9,317 bases of DNA from NCBI GenBank assembly GCA_003451645.1, contig DMER01000107.1, forward strand, positions 1-9,317. The letters are read 5' to 3'. Positions 1 through 6,079 of the stretch are shown one piece after another. Numbering within the stretch: the first letter of the stretch is position 1; each line of letters begins with the position of its first letter. The notes under the pieces were generated by a model. That model worked only from the letters and a program-made list of their open reading frames with translations. It was not told the DNA's origin and searched no databases. Origin of the DNA: Alphaproteobacteria bacterium (GTDB lineage Bacteria; Pseudomonadota; Alphaproteobacteria; Micropepsales; Micropepsaceae). Position numbers and translations under genes: made by a program.

Positions 1-1121
1 GTCACCGCATGCTGTTCGGCGATGCCCACATCAAAGCAGCGTTCCGGGAATCGTTTGGCAAACAGATCCATGCCGGTGCCGGATGGCATCGCCGCCGTAA
101 TGCCGACGATCTTTGGGTCACGCTCAGCTTCCGCAATTAGACTGTCTGCAAAGACCTTTGTGAATTGCGGCGCGTTGGCTTGCGCCTTCTTCTGGGTGCC
201 AGTGACAACGTCGAACTTCACGACGCCATGGTACTTGTCGGCCGAATTCTCCGCAGGCGGATAGCCCTTGCCCTTTTGGGTGACCACGTGGATGAGGATC
301 GGCGCGTCGATGTCGGCATCGCGCGCATTCTGGAGCACGGGCAAGAGATGATCGAGGTTGTGCCCGTCAATCGGCCCCAAATAGTAAAAGCCAAGCTCCT
401 CAAAGAGCGTGCCGCCCATCGTCATGCCCTTGGCGTATTCCTCAGCCTTGCGGGCTTGGTCCTCAAAGAAGCGCGGCAGGCGCTTGGCCAATTGTTTGGC
501 GAAGTTGCGGAATGCTTGATATGTCTCTGAGGAGGCGAGCCTCGCGAGATACGCGCTCATTGCGCCAACGGGCGGCGCAATCGACATGTCGTTGTCGTTC
601 AAGATGACAATCAAGCGCGAGCGCATCGCGCCGGCATTGTTCATGGCCTCGTAGGCCATGCCAGCACTCATCGCACCATCCCCGATGACGCAGACGATAT
701 TGCGTTGCTCGCCCTTCAAGTCGCGGGCGACCGCCATCCCTAGGCCCGCCGAGATCGATGTCGAGGAGTGCGCCGCGCCGAACGGATCGTAGCTGCTCTC
801 GGAGCGCTTGGTGAAACCCGACAAGCCGCCACCCTGGCGAAGGGTGCGGATGCGGTCTCTGCGGCCAGTCAGTATCTTATGCGGATAGGCTTGATGCCCG
901 ACATCCCAGATCAAGCGGTCATGAGGGGTACTAAAGATGCGATGGATCGCAACCGTTAGCTCAACCACCCCAAGGCCGGCGCCTAGATGCCCACCGGTCT
1001 GAGACACGGCGTCGATTGTTTCAGCGCGCAACTCCGATACCAGGGCACGCAATTCGTCCCGGTTAAAGCGGCGCAAATCTTCGGGGTAAAGGACGCGATC
1101 TAAGGTAGGCGTTTTGGGCAT
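1..1121 (-). CDS. dxs: 1-deoxy-D-xylulose-5-phosphate synthase, Dxs (partial, C-terminus outside window)
   Basis: Dxs is a cytosolic thiamine-diphosphate enzyme that condenses pyruvate with glyceraldehyde-3-phosphate, the first step of the MEP isoprenoid pathway. The frame is open from an ATG at 1121 to the window edge (373 codons of a family that is usually about 620-640). Visible landmarks are the active-site His45 in TGGHLGAG, the [18 protein letters not shown] block (72-89), the GHSSTS-like block at 117-122 (here AHSSTS), the ThDP/Mg motif GDGAMSAG (147-154) with N175, and AEQHAV at the very edge, where E369 matches the catalytic glutamate (E370 in E. coli). The TPP-binding half is therefore complete; most of the transketolase pyrimidine-binding and C-terminal domains are missing. 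The start was chosen because family members commonly begin near the KTPxLD segment. No clear Shine-Dalgarno precedes it, and an in-frame ATG at 1223 is an alternative. It lies downstream of ispA in the same orientation. Confidence 0.97.
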   Translation of the reverse strand, partial: MPKTPTLDRVLYPEDLRRFNRDELRALVSELRAETIDAVSQTGGHLGAGLGVVELTVAIHRIFSTPHDRLIWDVGHQAYPHKILTGRRDRIRTLRQGGGLSGFTKRSESSYDPFGAAHSSTSISAGLGMAVARDLKGEQRNIVCVIGDGAMSAGMAYEAMNNAGAMRSRLIVILNDNDMSIAPPVGAMSAYLARLASSETYQAFRNFAKQLAKRLPRFFEDQARKAEEYAKGMTMGGTLFEELGFYYLGPIDGHNLDHLLPVLQNARDADIDAPILIHVVTQKGKGYPPAENSADKYHGVVKFDVVTGTQKKAQANAPQFTKVFADSLIAEAERDPKIVGITAAMPSGTGMDLFAKRFPERCFDVGIAEQHAV

Positions 1122-1234
1122 GGGGTTCGGTAACCGGTCGAAGCCAAATGTGATGTTTGCGAGGAGCTCGACCCTTGGAACACGTGCCCCACCGATCAAA
1201 ACACTGTCTCGCACCTTCGTCATAAATAGGATGA

Positions 1235-2146
1235 TCAGTGGCGCCTGGCCACCACAAATCCGCTCAACGCCCTCAACAAGTCCGCTCTTTCGTCAAAGAT
1301 TTCAAGATGCTGGACCGATTGTGCGGCCAATCGCTGCGCCTGTTCGCGCGCCCGCTCCACCCCCAAAAGTGTGACGATCGTCGCTTTGCCAGCCGTGTTA
1401 TCCTTGGCGGTCGCCTTGCCAAGCGTGGCGGGATCACCCTCCAAATCCAAGAGATCGTCGGTGATTTGAAAGGCGAGCCCCAAATCTTGCGCATAATAGG
1501 CCAGCGCATGCCGCGCTTCGCGGCTGGCCCGGCCCATGATGGCGCCTGCATCGCAGCTGAAGGCGATGAGCGCCCCGGTCTTGAGCCGTTGCAGGCGCGT
1601 GATCCCGCCAAGATCGAAGTCTTGAGTCTGTGCGGACATGTCCATCATCTGCCCGCCTACCATGCCATGGGCTCCAGACGCTCCGGCCAGCTTCACCACG
1701 AGGTCACAGCGCACATGCGGATCGGGATGGGTTTCGTGACTGGCCAGAATGCCAAAGGCGGCCGTGAGCAAGGCATCGCCAGCCAGGATCGCGGTTGCCT
1801 CGTCATAGGCCTTGTGTACTGTCGGTTTGCCGCGCCGGACTTCGTCATTGTCCATAGCAGGCAGGTCGTCATGGACCAGGCTGTAGGCATGAACGCATTC
1901 AATTGCCGCAGCCACCCGGCCCATTGCGCGCCTATCGACGCCAAACAAGCGGCCGCATTGCAAAGCCAAGAAGGCCCGCAATCGCTTGCCACCGCCCAAC
2001 GCGGCATAGCGCATGGCCTCAATGACACGGCCTTCGGGCCCCGACGCCTCTGGCAGAACGCTCGCGATGGCTTCATCCATGAAGTTCGCTGTTTCGGCCA
2101 ACGCCGGTTCAAGTGCCGTCAACGGATGCGCCATGGGTCCACTCAC
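1235..2146 (-). CDS. ispA: Polyprenyl (farnesyl-type) diphosphate synthase, IspA
   Basis: A soluble class I trans-prenyltransferase that condenses IPP with allylic diphosphates; most likely a farnesyl diphosphate synthase feeding undecaprenyl, quinone and hopanoid or carotenoid synthesis. The 303-residue length is normal. GGGKRLR (51-57) binds IPP, the first Asp-rich motif is DDLPAMD (93-99) with the two-residue insertion typical of bacterial short-chain enzymes, [10 protein letters not shown] (160-169) and KTG (189-191) follow, and the second Asp-rich motif is DDLLD (230-234). The sequence before the first motif (CVHAYSLVH) closely resembles E. coli IspA, favouring C15 product over C20, but a GGPP synthase cannot be excluded. 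The frame starts with GTG at 2146, whose GTGA overlaps the xseB stop, implying translational coupling; an ATG at 2134 (residue 5) is an alternative start. It sits between xseB and dxs, a common bacterial order. Confidence 0.95.
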   Translation of the reverse strand: MSGPMAHPLTALEPALAETANFMDEAIASVLPEASGPEGRVIEAMRYAALGGGKRLRAFLALQCGRLFGVDRRAMGRVAAAIECVHAYSLVHDDLPAMDNDEVRRGKPTVHKAYDEATAILAGDALLTAAFGILASHETHPDPHVRCDLVVKLAGASGAHGMVGGQMMDMSAQTQDFDLGGITRLQRLKTGALIAFSCDAGAIMGRASREARHALAYYAQDLGLAFQITDDLLDLEGDPATLGKATAKDNTAGKATIVTLLGVERAREQAQRLAAQSVQHLEIFDERADLLRALSGFVVARRH

Positions 2147-2394
2147 GTCACATCCAGCGGTTCAGCGCCGGCAGGCCCATTGGGACCAAGCAGAAGCTTT
2201 TGCACTCGCGCTTCCGCATTGCGCAGCTTGGCTTCACAATGGGCTTTTAGTGCTGTGCCGCGCTCGTAGATACGGATGGAGTCCTCAAGCTCAACCTGGC
2301 CCCGCTCCAGCCGGCCAACGATCTCCTCAAGTTCCTTCAAGGCGGCCTCAAAGCTGAGGGACTCGATGGTGTCGGCGCCGTCTTTCTTTGCCAT
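2143..2394 (-). CDS. xseB: Exodeoxyribonuclease VII small subunit, XseB
   Basis: Small subunit of the cytoplasmic single-strand exonuclease VII, which works with several XseB copies per XseA in DNA repair and ssDNA turnover. The 83-residue length fits the family (about 80). The diagnostic pattern is present: SFEAALKELEEIVGRLERG (14-32), then ELEDSIRIYERG and CEAKLRNAEARV, forming the expected two-helix coiled coil; the last dozen residues are a loose tail rich in Gly, Pro and Ala. An AGGAG ribosome-binding site lies 10 nt upstream of the ATG. The stop codon overlaps the ispA start (GTGA), and the upstream deacetylase gene ends 28 bp before it, so the four genes probably share a transcript. 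The large subunit xseA is not in the window. Confidence 0.95.
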   Translation of the reverse strand: MAKKDGADTIESLSFEAALKELEEIVGRLERGQVELEDSIRIYERGTALKAHCEAKLRNAEARVQKLLLGPNGPAGAEPLDVT

Positions 2395-2404
2395 GGTGGG
2401 GACA

Positions 2405-2409
2405 CTCCT
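2405..2409 (-). promoter_or_regulatory. Ribosome-binding site of xseB
   Basis: On the minus strand this reads AGGAG, 10 nt upstream of the xseB ATG at 2394. It supports that start and independent ribosome entry after the upstream gene's stop at 2423. Confidence 0.6.
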
Positions 2410-2422
2410 GCCCGAGCGGTGA

Positions 2423-3352
2423 TTATGCCTTCATCAGCGCTCCCACGTGGGCGGCGGCAGACTCAGCCAGAGCACTCAGGTCATAGCCGCCCTCGAGCGT
2501 TGAGACAACTCGGCCCTCACAATGGCGCGCCGAGATCTTGCAAATCTCGGTGGTCACCCAGGCAAAGTCACTGGTCAGCACGTTCAGGTTCGCAAGCGGA
2601 TCGCGCTGATGCGCGTCGAAGCCTGCAGATATCAGCACGAACCCTGGGCCAAAGGCGTCCAACGCAGGAAAGATCACGCGAGACCAGGCGTCTCGAAACG
2701 CCTGACTGCCCGCGCCATAAGGCAGTGGCACATTGTGAATATTGCCCGCCCCCCGCTCCTCGGCCCTTCCCGTCCCTGGGTAGAGCGGCATCTGGTGCGT
2801 TGAGGCAAAAAACAGGTTTGGATCACGCGCAAAGGCCTCTTGCGTTCCATTGCCGTGGTGAACGTCGAAGTCCAAAACTGCGACGCGGCCGATGCCATGG
2901 GCTTCACGGGCATGCAACGCGCCAATAGCCACATTGTTGAACAGACAAAAGCCCATTGCTGCCTCGGGCTCGGCGTGGTGACCAGGTGGGCGCACAGCGC
3001 AAAAGACGTTGCGCGCCTGACCACCCATGACGAGGTCAACGCCATGGACGACGGCGCCAGCCGCTCTCAGCGCCGCCTGCCCCGATCCCGGCGACAGGAT
3101 CGTGTCACCATCAATCTGTGCAAAGCCGTAGTCCGGAACCGCACCTAAGGCGGCCTCTACAATGCTTTGCGGGTGCACACGCGTAACCTGCTCAACCGAA
3201 ACCAACGGCGCGTCTATCTTTGTCAACTCATTGAATTCATGGGAAGAAAGCGCCTGTAGAACCGCCCGCAGCCGGTCTGCGGACTCCGGATGACCGGGCG
3301 GCGTTTCATGATATAAACATGCAGTATGGGTTATGAGTGCGGTCGGGGGCAT
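2423..3352 (-). CDS. Class II histone-deacetylase-like zinc hydrolase (HDAC/AcuC/APAH superfamily)
   Basis: A zinc-dependent deacetylase of the arginase/deacetylase fold, related to HDAC6-type, AcuC and acetylpolyamine amidohydrolases. With the ATG at 3352 it has 309 residues, and the full catalytic set is visible: RPPGHHA (His125, His126 general acid/base pair), DFDVHHGNGT (zinc ligands Asp163 and His165), SAGFDAH (zinc ligand Asp246) and EGGYDL (Tyr290). There is no signal peptide, so it acts in the cytoplasm. The substrate is unknown; an acetyl-lysine protein or an acetylated polyamine are both possible. It is the first gene of the run with xseB, ispA and dxs, a neighbourhood I know from other Alphaproteobacteria, although no biochemical link is established. 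The start is uncertain: the frame extends to a TTG at 3388 (12 more residues), and neither start has a good Shine-Dalgarno. ATG fits the family better, as the fold begins at once. Confidence 0.92.
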   Translation of the reverse strand: MPPTALITHTACLYHETPPGHPESADRLRAVLQALSSHEFNELTKIDAPLVSVEQVTRVHPQSIVEAALGAVPDYGFAQIDGDTILSPGSGQAALRAAGAVVHGVDLVMGGQARNVFCAVRPPGHHAEPEAAMGFCLFNNVAIGALHAREAHGIGRVAVLDFDVHHGNGTQEAFARDPNLFFASTHQMPLYPGTGRAEERGAGNIHNVPLPYGAGSQAFRDAWSRVIFPALDAFGPGFVLISAGFDAHQRDPLANLNVLTSDFAWVTTEICKISARHCEGRVVSTLEGGYDLSALAESAAAHVGALMKA

Positions 3353-3406
3353 GTGCGACACTGGCACAGTTGGGCGCCCCAAGGTCAAGCGTGGGGAGTT
3401 TAACGC
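3353..3406. promoter_or_regulatory. Divergent intergenic region between the deacetylase and CorA-like genes
   Basis: This 54-bp gap separates two divergent genes, so both promoters should lie in or near it. On the minus strand TTGACC (3388-3383) resembles a -35 box, but the hexamer 17 nt on (GCCAGT) is a poor -10. A short inverted repeat, TTGGG-CGC-CCCAA, lies at 3370-3382 and contains the perfect 8-bp palindrome GGGCGCCC. It could be a protein-binding site, but it is short and this is inference. No convincing plus-strand promoter hexamers were seen. Confidence 0.3.
3393..3398 (+). promoter_or_regulatory. Ribosome-binding site deciding the GTG start of the CorA-like gene
   Basis: GGGGAG lies 8 nt upstream of the GTG at 3407. 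It would be 23 nt from the first ATG (3422), too far, so it favours the GTG start. Confidence 0.6.
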
Positions 3407-4429
3407 GTGCGTTTTTTTGCGATGAAGCCTGACCCGAAGGACGCAGCCCGCCTGGCTGCAGAGGCTGACGGATTGGTGAGCGCCTATTTGCTCGATGGCA
3501 AAGGCGGCGGCCGGGAACTCACTTGGACTGAGGTGCGCGGTTGGTCTCCCGAACAGGGGACGTTATGGGTCCACCTCAACCGCACACGCAAATCTGCCTT
3601 CGATTATTTGAGTCAGGAGTCTGGCCTATCTGCGACAGCGGTTGAATCGCTCCTCGCCGAGGACACCAGGCCCCGCGTTGTGCGGGAAGGCCACGGGCTA
3701 TTGATCAATCTGCGCGGGATCAATTTCAATCCGGGTGCCGATCCGGAAGACATGATCTCTTTGCGTTGTTGGGCGGAACCGAAGCGCTTGATCTCGACGC
3801 GCGCCCGGCGCTTGATGTCGATCAATGATCTGCGTGCTGAGATTGAGGCCGGCCGGGCGCCGGTCGACGAAATGGACTGCTTGTTCCGCTTGGGCCGCAT
3901 TCTGCTCGACAAGGTTGGGGTGGTCATCGGCGAGCTTGAAGATGGGATCGACGCGCTCGAGGACGAAGTCATTTCGGGCGAGACCAAGAATGCGCGCGAA
4001 CAATTGACACGGCTGCGCCGAAGGGCCGTTACCATGCGCCGGCATCTGGCACCGCAGCGCGATGCCTTCATGCGGCTTGAGATGGAAACTCACGCACTGC
4101 TCGATGAAAAAGATTCCGTGCAGTTCCGCGAGCTGGCCGATATGACGACGCGGTTTGTGGAAGATATCGACTCCATCCGCGAGCGCGCAGTTGTCATCCA
4201 GGACGAAATCATCAGCAGGCTGACGGAACGGCAGGGCCGGCATTCCTATACCCTTTCGGTCGTTGCCGCGATCATGCTGCCGCTAAGTTTCATCACCTCG
4301 TTGTTTGGTGTGTCCATGGTTAGCGTTCCTCTGACACAAGACGCGGACGGCTTTACCAATCTCTTGATCGGCCTTGGCGCCCTGACGCTTGTGCAGATCG
4401 TCGTGTTTCGCTTGATGCGCTGGCTTTAA
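3407..4429 (+). CDS. CorA/ZntB-family divalent metal ion transporter
   Basis: A 340-residue inner-membrane protein of the CorA superfamily (2-TM-GxN), nearer to ZntB zinc transporters than to classical CorA Mg channels. The N-terminal two thirds is cytoplasmic: an alpha/beta domain with WVHLN (about 54-58) and the LLAEDTRPR helix region typical of ZntB-like proteins, then long charged helices (about 165-275), including RHLAPQRDAF, which is characteristic of the family stalk. Two hydrophobic segments end the protein, about 283-301 and 318-336, with a short positive C-terminus. The signature that should read GMN or GVN after TM1 reads Gly301-Val302-Ser303, so the conserved Asn of the pore entrance is replaced; metal and direction of transport should not be assumed. 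The GTG start has a good ribosome-binding site. Its stop codon shares bases with the convergent dehydrogenase gene's stop, leaving no room for a dedicated terminator. Confidence 0.9.
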   Translation: MRFFAMKPDPKDAARLAAEADGLVSAYLLDGKGGGRELTWTEVRGWSPEQGTLWVHLNRTRKSAFDYLSQESGLSATAVESLLAEDTRPRVVREGHGLLINLRGINFNPGADPEDMISLRCWAEPKRLISTRARRLMSINDLRAEIEAGRAPVDEMDCLFRLGRILLDKVGVVIGELEDGIDALEDEVISGETKNAREQLTRLRRRAVTMRRHLAPQRDAFMRLEMETHALLDEKDSVQFRELADMTTRFVEDIDSIRERAVVIQDEIISRLTERQGRHSYTLSVVAAIMLPLSFITSLFGVSMVSVPLTQDADGFTNLLIGLGALTLVQIVVFRLMRWL

Positions 4430-5298
4430 GTGCGGGCTTTGAGGCTCTCAGGCGCAGGAACATAGGGTGCGTAGTCGGGTACAAAGAAGTCGGGCATCAG
4501 ATCCTTTGTGTGATCAACCCGGTACTGGCTGAAATCCGTGACGCCATGGGCCGCCAACACGGTGTCGTCCAGACAGAACTGACCTGAGAACTCTTTGGCC
4601 GGTTTCGTCAGAATAATGTGCGCCGCATCGGCCATTATTTCAGGCGTCCGGCAGTGTTTCATGCCTTCCTCGCCTGCGAGCGCATTCTTGATCGCGGCCG
4701 TCGCAATCCCGGTGCGCGGCCACAAGGCATTGACAGCGATGCCATCGCCCCGCAGTTCCCCCGCCATCCCCAGCACGCAAAGGCTCATCCCATATTTGGC
4801 CATCGTATAGGCGACATGGGGCGCGAACCATTTCTCGCTCATGTCCAGCGGCGGAGACAGATTGAGAATATGCGGGTTGGCCGCGCGCTTCAAATGCGGG
4901 ATGCAGGTTTTCGAGACCATAAAGGTGCCCCTCGTATTGACCTGATGCATCAGGTCAAAGCGCTTCATATCCGTCATGGTCGTAGGCGTGAGTTGGATGG
5001 CGCTTGCGTTGTTCACGCAAATATCGATGCCGCCGAATCGCGTAGCCGTTTGCTCGACCGCGGACGCCACGCTGGCCTCGTCTCGCACGTCGACAATCAG
5101 CGGCAAGGCCTTGCCGCCAGCTGCCTCGATCTCTTTGGCTGCGGAGTAGATTGTCCCTGGAAGCTTGGGGTGTGGTTCGGCCGTCTTGGCGGCAACCGCG
5201 ATGTTCGCGCCATCGCGCGCCGCGCGCAAGGCAATGGCAAGACCAATCCCTCGGCTCGCACCTGTTATGAAAAGTGTCTTGCCATTTAGTGATCCCAT
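4426..5298 (-). CDS. HSDL2-like short-chain dehydrogenase/reductase
   Basis: A soluble NAD(P)-dependent oxidoreductase of the classical SDR type, most like hydroxysteroid-dehydrogenase-like 2 proteins. With the ATG at 5298 it is 290 residues: TGASRGIG (12-19) binds the cofactor, NNAS (96-99) stabilises the sheet, and the catalytic set is N121, S148, Y164 and K168 (YTMAK). The segment AAKTAEPHPKLPGTIYSAA after the first Rossmann strand is characteristic of the HSDL2 group and contributes to cofactor specificity. The C-terminal SCP2 domain of animal HSDL2 is absent, as usual in bacteria. The substrate is unknown; HSDL2 proteins are linked to fatty-acid metabolism, which suits the acyl-CoA genes 0.8 kb away, but that is inference. 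An ATG at 5316 in the same frame would add six residues. I prefer 5298 because GGGGAG lies 8 nt upstream and the protein then begins just before the first beta strand. Confidence 0.92.
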   Translation of the reverse strand: MGSLNGKTLFITGASRGIGLAIALRAARDGANIAVAAKTAEPHPKLPGTIYSAAKEIEAAGGKALPLIVDVRDEASVASAVEQTATRFGGIDICVNNASAIQLTPTTMTDMKRFDLMHQVNTRGTFMVSKTCIPHLKRAANPHILNLSPPLDMSEKWFAPHVAYTMAKYGMSLCVLGMAGELRGDGIAVNALWPRTGIATAAIKNALAGEEGMKHCRTPEIMADAAHIILTKPAKEFSGQFCLDDTVLAAHGVTDFSQYRVDHTKDLMPDFFVPDYAPYVPAPESLKART

Positions 5299-5306
5299 AT
5301 CCCGCG

Positions 5307-5312
5307 CTCCCC
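5307..5312 (-). promoter_or_regulatory. Ribosome-binding site deciding the SDR start
   Basis: On the minus strand this reads GGGGAG, 8 nt before the ATG at 5298. The upstream ATG at 5316 has only a weaker TAAGG five bases before it. Confidence 0.55.
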
Positions 5313-5373
5313 ACATCGATGCCTTAACACTTTAACAACCATAGCGGCACACTCTGCCCTCTACTGACAACCT

Positions 5374-5378
5374 GGAGG
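5374..5378 (+). promoter_or_regulatory. Ribosome-binding site of the carbonic-anhydrase-like gene
   Basis: GGAGG lies 6 nt upstream of the GTG at 5385 and supports that non-ATG start, which also places the Tat motif at the expected distance from the N-terminus. Confidence 0.65.
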
Positions 5379-5384
5379 CGCGCC

Positions 5385-6068
5385 GTGCAACACGATCACA
5401 CTCATTCCGCTCAATGCCAATGCTTTTCCCGCCGCCGCCTATTGTCGCTGGGTGCGCTGAGCGTCGCAGGCCTTGCCTTGAGCCGTCCATCCTTTGCAGG
5501 CGGGCACGCTGATGCCTTGGTGCTGAATTGCATGGATTACCGCCTCGTTGATGAGGGCGTCCGGTACTTTACCCAACGCGGGCTGACGGACAAGTACGAC
5601 CAAGTGATCCTGGCCGGTGCATCAATCGGTGCGCTTGGCAAACTTGGCGCGGAATGGGCCTCCACATTTTGGAAGCATGTCGACACGGCCAAGTCCTTGC
5701 ACAGCATCAAGCGCGTAATCGTCATGGACCACCGCGACTGTGGCGCCTACAAGATTGTCTTTGGTGCCGAGACGATTGCCGACCGCGATCTGGAGACTGC
5801 GCTCCACCGAAGCCAGATGATCGTTCTGCAAAAGCAGCTCAAGGCCAAGCATGCCGATTTGGAGTTCGAGGCGCTGCTCATGAACCTCGACGGCTCAGTC
5901 GAACAATTGCTGGGTTCCGCAAAACCACAGACTGCGGTTCAAGCGCCAACGCAACCCCGTGTTTTGAACAACGCACCAAAGCACTCCGTGGCGCCCGCGT
6001 CTGGACCGGCCCCCGCACATGCGCCAGCGCATGCTCCGGCAGCTGCCCACTCTAGTGGCCACCACTAG
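5385..6068 (+). CDS. Tat-exported beta-carbonic-anhydrase-like protein with His-rich termini
   Basis: A 227-residue protein predicted to be exported folded through the Tat system. The N-terminus carries SRRRLL (15-20) followed by a hydrophobic stretch and a probable cleavage site after SFA (38). The mature part has the beta-carbonic-anhydrase metal motifs: CMDYR (Cys49, Asp51, Arg53, the CxDxR zinc ligand and dyad) and HRDCG (His116, Cys119). The wording differs from typical beta-CAs (CSDSR and HTxCG), so it belongs to a divergent CA-like group and CO2 hydration is a guess. Residues 1-13 contain three His and two Cys before the Tat motif. The tail from about 177 to 227 is low in complexity, rich in Ala, Pro and His, with AHAP repeats and a terminal HH. 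These could bind metal. GTG start with GGAGG 6 nt upstream. It is monocistronic, convergent with the crotonase gene 11 bp away. Confidence 0.85.
   Translation: MQHDHTHSAQCQCFSRRRLLSLGALSVAGLALSRPSFAGGHADALVLNCMDYRLVDEGVRYFTQRGLTDKYDQVILAGASIGALGKLGAEWASTFWKHVDTAKSLHSIKRVIVMDHRDCGAYKIVFGAETIADRDLETALHRSQMIVLQKQLKAKHADLEFEALLMNLDGSVEQLLGSAKPQTAVQAPTQPRVLNNAPKHSVAPASGPAPAHAPAHAPAAAHSSGHH
5949..6065 (+). repeat. Low-complexity Ala/Pro/His-coding tail
   Basis: The last 39 codons of the carbonic-anhydrase-like gene (residues 189-227) code for a disordered Ala-Pro-rich segment. Near its end AHAP occurs twice in tandem (211-218), encoded by near-repeats of GCACATGCGCCA, and it finishes with AAAHSSGHH. 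Six His fall in the last 28 residues, three of them in the final six to five positions together with the repeat. Short His/Ala/Pro linkers of this kind vary quickly between species. Confidence 0.55.
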
Positions 6069-6079
6069 CTGCGAGAGTG

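Larger units (their letters stand above)
5299..5384. promoter_or_regulatory. Divergent intergenic region between the SDR and carbonic-anhydrase-like genes
   Basis: An 86-bp gap between divergent starts must hold both promoters unless they lie inside the genes. It is more AT-rich in the middle, with a tandem 8-mer pair, CCTTAACA (5322-5329) and CTTTAACA (5330-5337), differing at one base. On the minus strand TTGTCA (5370-5365) is one mismatch from a -35 consensus, but nothing at 17-18 nt makes a good -10. I see no confident promoter pair on either strand. Confidence 0.3.

Noticed and set aside
1122..1234. Terminator or riboswitch (for example a ThDP aptamer) before dxs
   Set aside because: Only short palindromes such as CACGTG and ACCGGT are present; I found no long stem with a T-run and no THI-box-like sequence.
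1063..1257. A small 64-codon minus-strand frame across the ispA-dxs junction
   Set aside because: It is out of frame with dxs, overlaps its 5' end and the ispA end, and lacks a ribosome-binding site; the in-frame dxs extension explains the openness of the region better.
1238..2269. A 343-codon open frame on the plus strand opposite ispA and xseB
   Set aside because: It is the antisense of two well-recognised genes, has no recognisable domain and a composition typical of reverse frames in GC-rich DNA.
3698..4243. A 181-codon minus-strand frame inside the transporter gene
   Set aside because: It is fully contained in the CorA/ZntB-like gene, with no motif and no ribosome-binding site evident.
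4618..5289. A 223-codon open frame on the plus strand opposite the SDR gene
   Set aside because: It is antisense to an SDR with all motifs intact, and its translation (rich in Arg, His and Gly) shows no family signature.
5949..6065. Ala-His-Pro tail as evidence of a frameshift or foreign insertion
   Set aside because: The frame runs unbroken from the conserved domain into the tail and base composition is like the neighbours, so a natural low-complexity tail is simpler.
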